Notes under the pieces: generated by a model
Seen by the model: the letters and a program-made list of their open reading frames with translations, nothing else
The model's database searches: none
What the model was told of the DNA's origin: nothing
Position numbers and translations under genes: made by a program
Source of the DNA: Nanobdellota archaeon
Lineage (GTDB): Archaea > Nanobdellota > Nanobdellia > Woesearchaeales > JAUYGA01
Assembly (NCBI GenBank): GCA_030690755.1
Contig: JAUYGA010000190.1
Coordinates: 1 to 16,119, forward strand
Reading direction: 5' to 3'
Length of the DNA stretch: 16,119 bases
In this document: positions 1 to 9,600 of the stretch, piece after piece
How positions within the stretch are numbered: the first letter of the stretch is position 1
Layout of the letters: each line of letters opens with the position of its first letter

Positions 1-30
1 AAACAAAAAAAACTAATGTAAAATAATGTA

Positions 31-39
31 AATATAAAA
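31..39 (+). promoter_or_regulatory. TATA box upstream of the KaiC-like gene
   Basis: An AATATAAAA element lies about 45 nt before the ATG at 83, which would put transcription start near 60 and leave a short leader. This spacing supports 83 as the intended start. The surrounding 1-75 is very A-rich, so the match could be chance. Confidence 0.4.
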
Positions 40-82
40 TCTTTATCAACATCAAAAAAACAAAAAAACGAACAACCGGCAA

Positions 83-776
83 TGATAAAAGGATAGCAAC
101 AAACCTCAAAGGGTTTGACAAACTATGCGACGGGGGACTGCTGAATAATGCAAGCTACCTGGTATCAGGAAATGCAGGAACTGGAAAAAGCCTGTTCTGC
201 CTAGAGTTCATGCATAATGCCCTGAAAAATGGGGAAAAATGCATCTACATAAGTTTTGAAGAAAATCTGGAAGACCTAAGAAATGATGGGGCAAAAATCG
301 GCCTTGATTTCAGCAAATATGAAGAAAAAGAGCAGATGAAATTCGCATACTACTTCCCTTATGAAGTCACAAACTTTGACATTAAACTTGTCAACGAAAT
401 AACAACAATGGGCGCGACAAGAATAGTAATTGATTCAAGCTCAGCTATGGTGATGGGGCTTGAAGACGAATTCGAAGTAAGAAAAGAACTATATTCATTA
501 GTAAGCCTGCTGAAAAAACTAAATTGCACTGGACTGATAACAAGCGAAATACCTGGAATAAGCGACCATGATTGCGGAGAACTATCTCGATTTGGTGTCG
601 AAGAATTTGTCGTCGACGGAGCGATAAAATTTTACATATCAGCAGGGGAAAGATACGCAAGAATAACAAAGATGCGATCAACAGACCACGAAAAAATGCC
701 TGTGCAATTCAAGATAACAAACAGTGGTTTCGAATTTCTTTCAAAAATACAAAAATCGGAATTGAAAAAACGCTGA
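83..776 (+). CDS. KaiC-like RecA-superfamily ATPase, apparent frameshift near the start
   Basis: Single-domain KaiC/RadA-type ATPase of about 231 residues, probably a cytosolic signalling or regulatory ATPase; its target is unknown. Seen: a Walker A motif (GNAGTGKS, encoded at 168-191), a Walker B strand (RIVIDSSS, around 421-444), and the late KaiC signature MRSTDHEKMPVQFKIT near the C-terminus. The reading frame is open from 27 but has no ATG, GTG or TTG before 210, and starting at 210 would remove the Walker A motif. The ATG at 83 is one base out of frame: adding one A to the AAAA run at 87-90 gives a normal beginning, MIKRIATNLKGFD, as in other KaiC-domain proteins. It is therefore either a one-base deletion, a sequencing error in a homopolymer, or a slippery start. 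The next gene begins 48 bp downstream on the same strand. The family call is firm; the start is inferred. Confidence 0.78.
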
Positions 777-824
777 TTATACAAGTAAGAAGAATAAACA
801 AGCATAATTAGCAGTTACAAAAAA

Positions 825-2546
825 ATGTCGTTAAAAAAATACACTCTGATTTTTCTAAGTTTAATTTCATTAGTGTTGATGATAGATACTGTGCACGCAT
901 ATTACAAGGAAGAAGTATACAATAACGCTTTGTACAACCAACAGACTGCGAAAACTACATTTGGAAAAAATATAACCTTAAATCTAGATACTACAGAACA
1001 GAACATCGTTGTCCGAATCCAAAACGGCCCCATGATAAGCGTGAACAATAACAGCTGCGAATCTAAAGATTATTGGATCGTATGCTTTGAAGGCCTTGAA
1101 TTCGGTTTTTTCAACACAAATGAGTCATCAGAAAAATATTCTTATGGGCCTGTGAACAAAGCAAAAACCCGAGTTTATATCGAGCCTGCATCAGTCATAT
1201 TGACAAAAACAATAGATGATGCTGATAGCTCAATCAAGCCTGGAGAAAAAGCAAAGATAACATTCAGATTCAAGAATATAGGAACAAGGCCGGCAGAAAA
1301 TTTCAGCCTCACTGACATTTACAAAGATGCTATCGATTTAGAAGAAGTGTCTGGCGAAGGCTGCAAAATATCTGGCAAAAAAAACATGACTTGGTTTGGA
1401 ACAATACTCCCAGACCAAGAAAAAACATGCGAAGCGACAATTAGAGGCGTTAAAACAGAAAATGCAAAAGATCGCGCTCTTTTAATATACTGGAACGGCG
1501 AATACATAAAAGAGTACCAAGAACCGTCTGAATTCACAATCTTCGTAAGAAACGCAACATTTGTTTTAAATGCAACATTATCAAAAAAAACAATAAATGT
1601 CGGAGATGAATTCTTTTATAACATATCATTGACTAACTATGGAAAGGAATCAGACATAATAACAAACCCTTTGGAAATCAAATTAGATGAAGGATTTATC
1701 ATTCTGGACAAAAGCAATGACCTGAAATACAAAAACGAAGGGGTTTTTGTAAATAAAAGTCAGCTCACATGGAGCGGAAGTGTAGACAACACCAGGCCAA
1801 CAAATTTATTTATCAGACTAAAAGCAACAAAAAGCGGGAAACACAATTTTCAAGTATATGCAAAAGCTCAAGATTCTGGATCAGAGCTCATTTTCAACAA
1901 AAATACCTTTGTTGATTCACAAAATTCAATACCTTACGTTCTTATATTCAAAAGAGGCAATCAGATAGACATAAGCCTGGAAAATCCTGGCTGGATGGCC
2001 TTCAAAGACATAGAAGTGAACATAACAACCACAAATTCTGAAAGCAAAAAACAATATTCTGCGTCATCACCAAAACTAGATCCTGGCGGAAATCTAATTG
2101 CAAAAAGCATCAATATAACAGATCTGAACAGTGAAAGATCTGATGGTTCTACACAGGCAGAAATAGAAATTGAAACAACCGCTGTTTTCAAAAGCGAATT
2201 TGAAGAAGAATTTAAAGCAGACAAAAAAGCGTATTTCAATCTAAAAACAGGAAAGCTAGAGAACGTTGCGCTTTCTGCAAACACAGGCATAACAATATCA
2301 GATACCAGCCGAACCATAGAAAGCAATACTGCAACTGCCAATTTAACCAATACACAACCAGAACAAGGCGCGCTAAATACAAGCCCTGATAAAACCAAAA
2401 TAAACAAAAACAGCGACGATAAAAAAATTAACAAAGCATTTAAAATGCCAAACATACCTATGACATCCATAATCAATATCGCTATCCTGCTAGCAATATT
2501 ATCTGCCATAATCGCGCTTTATGCAAACATGAGAAAAAACAGATAA
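825..2546 (+). CDS. Secreted, C-terminally anchored protein with DUF11/S-layer-like modules
   Basis: 573 residues. The first 25 form a clear signal peptide (basic start, hydrophobic core, cleavage likely after VHA). A first beta-rich module at about 122-240 begins with VILTKTIDDADSSIKPGEKA and resembles the DUF11/conserved-repeat domains of archaeal surface proteins; the segment from TFRFKNIGTRPAENFSLTD on shows the usual pattern. A second similar module covers about 246-365, and a third beta-rich stretch 370-475. A low-complexity Thr/Asn/Lys linker (480-540) leads to one membrane segment at about 546-567 and a short basic tail (NMRKNR), so the bulk is outside the cell. Several N-glycosylation sequons are present. 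No Shine-Dalgarno is seen before the ATG. It lies 48 bp after the KaiC-like gene and 17 bp before the MEMO-like gene, so the three are probably one operon. A structural or adhesive surface role is inferred; no enzyme motif is seen. Confidence 0.75.
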   Translation: MSLKKYTLIFLSLISLVLMIDTVHAYYKEEVYNNALYNQQTAKTTFGKNITLNLDTTEQNIVVRIQNGPMISVNNNSCESKDYWIVCFEGLEFGFFNTNESSEKYSYGPVNKAKTRVYIEPASVILTKTIDDADSSIKPGEKAKITFRFKNIGTRPAENFSLTDIYKDAIDLEEVSGEGCKISGKKNMTWFGTILPDQEKTCEATIRGVKTENAKDRALLIYWNGEYIKEYQEPSEFTIFVRNATFVLNATLSKKTINVGDEFFYNISLTNYGKESDIITNPLEIKLDEGFIILDKSNDLKYKNEGVFVNKSQLTWSGSVDNTRPTNLFIRLKATKSGKHNFQVYAKAQDSGSELIFNKNTFVDSQNSIPYVLIFKRGNQIDISLENPGWMAFKDIEVNITTTNSESKKQYSASSPKLDPGGNLIAKSINITDLNSERSDGSTQAEIEIETTAVFKSEFEEEFKADKKAYFNLKTGKLENVALSANTGITISDTSRTIESNTATANLTNTQPEQGALNTSPDKTKINKNSDDKKINKAFKMPNIPMTSIINIAILLAILSAIIALYANMRKNR

Positions 2547-2563
2547 CTCCAAAAATCCAGAAA

Positions 2564-3484
2564 ATGACAAACCTACAAAGAAGCATAAGAAAACCTGCTG
2601 TCGCCGGACAGTTCTATTCAACAGATAAAGAAGAGCTTGAAAATCAGATAAAAGAAGCATTTCTTTCAAAATTCGGACCAGGAAAATTGCCTGAAAACAA
2701 AACCGCAGATAAAAAGCAAAAGAAGCAGATTAGGGCAGCAATTGTCCCACATGCAGGTTATATGTTTTCTGGACCAGCTGCTGCGCATGCCTACAAGGCA
2801 ATAAGTGAATCAAAACTTCCTGATATCTTTCTCATACTCGGCACAAACCATTCAAGCAACAACACTTGCTTCTGCGACCAAGATTATGAAACACCTCTTG
2901 GAATCGCAAAAACAGACAGAGAATTCGTAAAATTTGTCTCAGAAAAATGCGATATCCCAGTAAATAATCTGGCAAACAAGTATGAACACTCAATTGAAGT
3001 CCAAATACCATTTCTGCAATTCATCAGCAAGCTCAACAAAAAAATAGAGATAGCAACCCTGCTTGTTTCTGCAGACAAAGACTTAGAAAAGCTTGGAAAA
3101 GCTATTGCTGAAGCAATCAAACAATATGAAAAAACCGGAAAAAAGATATTGATAATCACAAGTTCTGACTTCACACATTTTGGCTTTAACTATGGCTATG
3201 TTCCATTCATGCCAGGCCCGGAAAGCAAAGAAAAACTTAAAGAGCTTGACTCAGGCGCAATAAATTTCATTAAAAAGAAGGATTCAAAAGGATTTCTTAG
3301 CTATATCGAAAAGACAAATGCAACAATATGCGGAGCAATGCCAATAGCGCTTCTGATCAATATAATCAACAATCTCTATGACAAAAAAGAAAACAAAGTT
3401 GAACTGCTCAAGTACTATACCTCATCCGATATTGTTAATAGTTTTGGATCTTCTGTGAGTTATGCAAGCATTATTTTTGAATGA
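2564..3484 (+). CDS. amrB: MEMO1 family protein (AmmeMemoRadiSam system protein B)
   Basis: 306 residues, the usual length for the family. MEMO proteins share a fold with class III extradiol dioxygenases, and the human protein binds metal through three His and a Cys. The equivalents are visible here: H63 in VPHAGY, H96 in GTNHS, H205 in SSDFTHFG and C256 in CGAMP, plus the conserved YEHSIEVQIPFL block at 140-151. In many archaea and bacteria the gene sits with an AMMECR1-domain gene and a radical SAM gene; neither is in this window. Here it follows the DUF11-type surface protein by 17 bp on the same strand, so co-transcription is likely, although a functional link is not evident. The physiological substrate is not established. 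There is no clear Shine-Dalgarno; the start is placed at the ATG before the conserved RKPAVAGQFYS segment. Confidence 0.92.
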   Translation: MTNLQRSIRKPAVAGQFYSTDKEELENQIKEAFLSKFGPGKLPENKTADKKQKKQIRAAIVPHAGYMFSGPAAAHAYKAISESKLPDIFLILGTNHSSNNTCFCDQDYETPLGIAKTDREFVKFVSEKCDIPVNNLANKYEHSIEVQIPFLQFISKLNKKIEIATLLVSADKDLEKLGKAIAEAIKQYEKTGKKILIITSSDFTHFGFNYGYVPFMPGPESKEKLKELDSGAINFIKKKDSKGFLSYIEKTNATICGAMPIALLINIINNLYDKKENKVELLKYYTSSDIVNSFGSSVSYASIIFE

Positions 3485-3633
3485 ATACTCGCAATGCATC
3501 AGAACATGAAGCTAAAGCTCTTCTTCTAAACAAAAAAAGAGAAATAGGATATGCGCTATTTAAAACAATAAAAAAAAGAAAAAAAAGAAAAATTTATTTC
3601 CTTTTCTTACCCATTTGGCTATATATGAAATAA
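3481..3633 (+). CDS. Possible small basic protein, overlapping the MEMO stop
   Basis: A 50-residue frame whose ATG overlaps the MEMO gene stop codon (ATGA), an arrangement typical of translational coupling. It reads MNTRNASEHEAKALLLNKKR and continues through a very Lys/Arg-rich stretch to a hydrophobic end (FLFLPIWLYMK). Its last 40 bases overlap the 3' end of the opposing giant gene, and the Lys-rich part is simply the reverse side of that gene's oligo-T terminator. The second half is therefore suspect. I do not recognise a family; it may be a non-coding remnant. Confidence 0.2.
   Translation: MNTRNASEHEAKALLLNKKREIGYALFKTIKKRKKRKIYFLFLPIWLYMK
3570..3592 (-). terminator. Oligo-T terminator of the giant surface-protein gene
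   Basis: On the minus strand, immediately after the stop codon at 3594-3596, come T5, C, T8, C, T8. Consecutive T-runs of this kind are the typical intrinsic termination signal of archaeal RNA polymerase. Confidence 0.7.
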
Positions 3634-6600
3634 CCTCCAACTCCTGCAATCAATACAATAATTGCAACCAACCAAATCATTGTTGATTTTGACTGTGTAG
3701 GAGCTTTTTCTTCTGTTTTTGTTTCTTCTTTAGTTACTGGAGGCTGCTCTGTTGTTGGTTTTGTTTCAACATCTTTCACTGGAGTTATTTCCCCCGCAAC
3801 AGGTGTTGGTTTTGCTCCAATTGCAAAGTAACTGAAACCTGGAGTTGTTGCCTTATATTCAATGTCAGAATCTCCTGCTGTCAACAAAGTTGTTGGCAAC
3901 TCATTCCACTTACCGCCCGCATATCTCAACAAAACAACATTTCCCTGCAATAGCTTGTTCTCTGTAAGCCAGGCCTTTGTTACTTTAAACTTAATATCTG
4001 CTTTATTAAGCGAACTGGCTGGCAAATTCTTAGGTGTCAATGCAAGATACATGAAAATGTTGTTCAATGCTGGTCTTGCAATATCTGAAGGTGACGAAAC
4101 AAGCTTTTCAACTGTAAGCTCAACATTCTTTGCTTCAGTATTAACATCCAAAGCAACACTTGTCAATGCAACTTCCTTCAAATTAACTATCAAAACTCTT
4201 TCCACACCTGGAAGAACAGTTCCTAATGAATAGGACATCTTCACAGAAGGTAAAGTTGTTGCTATTTGACCGACATCAACGTTACTTATACTAGTTGATG
4301 TGGTCGTGGTAGTTGTGGTTGTAGCAGAGGTTTGACTGTAGGTGTAAACAAGTGTTGTTGTATTCGTATTGCCATGCTCGTCTGTTGCGTTTATTGTCAG
4401 ATTGTTCGTTCCAATGATTAGTGTCACAGCAAAGCTTGGCGTCTTTGTAAATGTATTTCCTGCTATTGTCCAGTTTGCCCCATTAAACGAATATGTTGCA
4501 TTTACATATTCAAGTGATGTTGCTGTAACAGTCAAGCTATATGTTGATGCTGTGCTTGAATAACTGCTTGCATTTGCCGGGCTGACTGAGATGCTTGGAG
4601 CTGCTGTGTCATTTACTTTAAAAGTGTAATTGACTTGCGCAGTGTTATTATATCTGTCTGTAACATTTATTGTCAGCACATAATTGTCATTTGGGAAAAC
4701 TCCGTTCGACAGATTTCCAAATGCAGTCAGCGACTGGTTGTATGTTGTGTTATAGCTGTTACCGCCCAAAGACGTGTATGTTGGGCTTGACAAGTTTGTC
4801 TGGTTTATTCCATTCAGCCTCATCCATGCGCTTGTTATATATTCGCCGACTGTAAAAGTAAGCGCAAGATCCCCTCCGCTTGTGCTGTTATCCGGCGATG
4901 TTACTGTCATGTTCGCCACTATATTATCCAGAGCAAGAACAACTGTTGAGAAACTGTTCAGGTAAGCTATAGTGACATTTGTTGTGGTATTTGTGTAATA
5001 GCATGGTCTTGAGCTTCCTGTATCTGGAACTGCATTAGAACTGCACTGCAATGTTGCATAACAATTCCCTGTATTTGGGCAGTAATATACGTAGTTGAAG
5101 GATGAAGCGCTTGTTGCATTAAATGTTACCCTTGCATCATAAGTTGTTGCTCCTGTCAAAAAGGCGGATGCATTTTTTACAGAAATTATTGCCACAGGCG
5201 TTGCTCCCAATGATTGCACTGATGCATTTGCAACTGCGTCTGTTATATTTACAATAATCAGATTTGTTGCATTCCAATTGAAATTTGTTCCAGTAATATT
5301 CTGCATGGAAACAATTGGCACTGTTCCTGTAATATTGACATTCAGACTAATGCTTATCGATGTATTAAGGAATATAGAGTCTGACACAGCGCTGCTGCCA
5401 TTGGCTAATGTTATATTGACTGAAGACAGCGAGCTTCCTGATGAGCTTTGTATCGAAGCTACTGCCGCAGTGGTATTAACCGGCGCATTTACTGTAAATG
5501 TCACTGAAGTAGCATTTCCTATATTATTCAGTGTGTCATTTGCCTGTATGTAGATTGTATGCGTTCCTGCGCTGAAGTTGAATAATGTAACATTGTTGGC
5601 TCCAGCTATTGCTCCGTAAGCATTTGTTACGCTGTCAATTATATACCATACCTGGCTTATTATCCCGATTGTCGCATCACTTGTATTCCAAGCCAGCGTT
5701 ATTGGAACTGTCAATGTTGCTCCGCTTGCTGGCGAGCTCATCGTAACAACAGGACCTACATTATCATACAAGAAGGTTATTCCGTTAGTTACACTATTGC
5801 CTGCCTTATCGATAGCAGTCACATTTAGTGTTCTCGTCCCTTGGCTCAATGTTGGTGTGAACACACAGGTGTAATTCAATCCATCACTGCTTGCGGCACA
5901 TCCTGAAACAGTTACAGCACTTCCATCTATTGTGGCAGTTACAGCATCTGTTCCATTAATTCCTGCTATTGGATCTTTAGCAGTGAAATTAATTGTTGCT
6001 GTTGTTCTGTTCGATCCCTGCGATGGCGCAGTGAATGTTAAGGTTGGCGCTGTTTTATCCAAGGTAAATTGCGTGACAGCTGTCCTTGAATTGCCAAATG
6101 AGTCTATTGCTGAGATTGTCAATATCTGCAACCCATCATTTGTTGATGCAGTCATCAAGAAGCTGCAAGTCTGTGAAGTTGATGTTCCTGAGCAATTTGC
6201 AGTTGTATTTGTATATGCTGCAGACGAACCGCCACCAGTTATATTGACATTAACTGAAGACAGATTCAATCCAGCTAAACTTTCAGCCAAGGTAAATACA
6301 ATCTGCGTTGCATTTGCGCTGTAATACGTTGCGTTTGCAGGCGCAGATAATGTTATGGTCGGAGCAGTTGCATCCAGAGTAAACGATCTTGTTGAAGTTG
6401 TATTTGTCTGTCCTGCCGCATTTGTGCAGCGAGCAGACCAGTTATATGTGCCATCTGCAATACTTGATGAAATGTTCATTGCTGTTCCATTCACAACAGA
6501 AGCATTTGTTGCATTAACTATGCCATTTATCAAAATGCTGCAATTCAATGATGTATATGTTATATCGGCAACAGTTATGCCAAATCTCACTGTATTGTTT

Positions 6601-9600
6601 GTCAGGTTTGCTCCTGCTGCTGGCGCATTCAATGTTATTACTGGAACAGCTGTCGAGATTGTAAATACAGACTGCGCAGTTTTTAGATTAGCAGACATAT
6701 CTTTTACACTGATGTTCATTGTCTGCAAGCCATCTGATGTAGTGTTTAATGTCAGGATACATACTGAGCTCGTATTTGACGCGTCGCAACTAATTGCATT
6801 CAAGCCGCCTGAGCCAGATGTTGTGTAAACATATGTTGCGACGGAATTGCTTATATTAATGGCAAGAGTTGACTTATTCAAGCCAGAAACAGAATCTGCA
6901 ATTGTGAAATTTATTGTCGGCGTGCTGGTATTTTGGCTTGTTCCATTTGCCGGAGCTGCCAATGATATTGTAGGACCATTTGCATCAACTGTTAATGCTC
7001 TCGCAACAGTTGTATTTGTCTGTCCTGCTGCATCATTGCATGTTGCAGACCAATTGTAAACACCATCGGATATTGTGGATGTTATTATTGTAGCTGTTGC
7101 ATTGCTCACTGATGTATTGGTCGCATTTACTGCGCCATTTATCAAAATGCTGCAATTAAGTGTTGAGTAAACAAGGTTTGTTGCGGTTATATTGAAGCTA
7201 ACTGTATTGCTTGCAAGATTTGCTCCTGCTGCTGGCGCAGTCAATGTTATTATTGGTTTTGATGTTGAAACAATAAAAGTTCTTGTTACTGAGAAATTAT
7301 TGGCTGCAGCATTGCCTAAACTATCTGGACCGCCATTGTAATCATAGCACTCAACACTCCAATTATGAGGGCCATCTGCAATAGCAGGAACTGTAGAAAT
7401 ATTTACTATGCTTGACATATTAATACTGTTAAAAATAGTTTGGTTGCTATCAACATATAAATTACAATCCGGCCACTGAGTAGTGTCTGTTGAATTAAAC
7501 GTGAATGTTACACTGCTGCTACTGCTGTTATACCCGTTTACAGGGGACATCAAATTTATTGTCGGCGGTGTTGCATCAACCGTCATGGTTTTATTAGCAG
7601 AAATTCCTGTTGCTCCTCCTGCATTCAAGCATTGCACATACCAGGTCTTTGCTCCATCTGAGAGTGTTGATGTCATTATGGTAGTTGTTCCATTAACCAC
7701 TGAGGCATTTGTCTTATTGACAACCCCATTAACATACACGCTGCAATTTAATGTTGCATAAAGCGCATCTATTACAGTGAAATTAAACGGAACCGAAGCG
7801 ATTGATACAAAACTGCCGCTTGCCGGCGTATATGAAGTAACATTAGGCGCTGCTATGCTTACAGTAAATGCGCTTGTAGCTGTCGCTGAATTTGTCGCAT
7901 TATCTGCTGCAGTTACAATTAATGTATAACTTCCAGTAGACAATGCTGCTGATGTTAAATTGCAGGTCAATGTGGTTGTTCCTGTGCATGTCAAATTACT
8001 TGCTGTGTAAACAGTACCTGAAAAGTTTACTCTAATTGAAGATGTATTAACTCCCGATATTGTATCGGTAGCTGTAAAATTTACCAATGTTGTTGATGTA
8101 GTTATTGTTGAAGCATTCTGCGGAAGTATAATGGTTATTGTTGGCGCAGTTATATCAACATAAAATGCAGTGTTTGAGGTTGCGTTATTTCCAGCAATTC
8201 CACCATAATCAGCTGCAGTTACGTTTAATGTATGCGAACCTGGAGAACCGCCTGTTGAAATGATGCAGTTGAATGTGTCGCTTCCCAGAACTATTGCTGA
8301 GCAAACTGCAGTATTTGATGTTGTATTATAATAGTAAGTCGTGCTTGTATTTCCATCGAGACCTATTGTTATACTGCTTGGCTCTGTTCCTGTTCCATTC
8401 ACAGTGATATTTATTGTGAATACCGTATCGTTTATTGCAAGTTTTGGCGAATTGACTGTTATTATTGGTGTTGAATTATCAGTAACATTGTAGCCTGAGA
8501 ATCCTAATACATTTATTGTCAAATTAACTGTTGATATTACCAAGGAAGGATCATAGCCATTTAAAACAAAACCACTACTACCAAGCTTGCTTGAATTGTC
8601 TGCCATTACAACTGGAAGTCTGGTAAATGGAAGATAAAAAAACTGTATTGTCGCATTTGTATCAAGTTCTATAAATGCAGACGAGTTAATATCAATTCTC
8701 GCAATTCCGAACCGATGAGGAGCAATTAATGTGACATTTAATGCAGTCTGCAAAAGAGATAGTTTTTCTGCTTGCGCTTGAGTTGAAAGATTGACTGATG
8801 TTAGATTTAATATCATCACATCTCTAAAAGTTGTAGCATTAGGAAGCGCGCCAGGCGGAGCTAAACATGAAAAATTCGCTTGAATGTTTACAATAAAATT
8901 TACACGGGCAAAATCGCCAACTGTACTAAAATTAGTTGTCAAAGGGCCGAATCTAGTACATCCTGCTGGACCTTGCGGCATACTCATACCGTTGATAATC
9001 GCCGTCGTCATATTTGGCTGGCCCACCTGACTATTTCCAACTACATCCCTAAAACCGCCTACAACAGGCAAAATAGCTGCCATTGCGTTAGCAGTCACAT
9101 TGGTGACATTACATGAACCGCTAAATATACCGCCGCCAAGATGAGTCATATTAACCAAAGTACATGCAGTAAAGTTGCTTGTGAAATTAGCAATTATTGT
9201 TGTATTATCTACGCCTGAAGCTGCATCTGTGATATTGACTCTTAAATTAATTGTATTGTAACCAGGAACGTTTGAATAGAACATATCTGTATCATTAAGC
9301 CAGATTGCATTAAGAACTGGAGCAATCTCATCCACATTGACTGACAATGAGATGGAATCATTGTAATTGCCAACATAATCTGTTGCATTGATCTGTATTG
9401 AATTAGCACCATCTGATGTCGCAGAGATATTGACTATGCATGTGGCTCGCCAGTTTGTCGCACTTGTATTTTGGAAATTAACAGAGCCGATGCATTTATT
9501 CGTTACTGCAGAAACGCTTGTAATAACATTAAGATTATCTGTAACATTCACATTAAGGGTTGCATTTAATGATGCTGGTAAAGTTCCGCCTACGAAACTA

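Noticed and set aside
572..811. 79-residue frame overlapping the KaiC-like gene
   Set aside because: It is a frame shadow of the KaiC C-terminal region; Arg/Ile-rich with no recognised domain.
1961..2509. 182-residue frame antisense to the DUF11-type gene
   Set aside because: The sense gene has a signal peptide, modules and anchor; the antisense product is an artefact of A-rich sense codons.
5932..7059. Long open frames on the plus strand opposite the giant gene
   Set aside because: They mirror the repeated, low-complexity Ig-like coding sequence on the other strand; the products are Val/Ala/Phe-rich without domains and lack start signals.
6355..7260. CRISPR or satellite array
   Set aside because: The repeats are about 610-bp protein-coding modules with graded divergence and no spacers.
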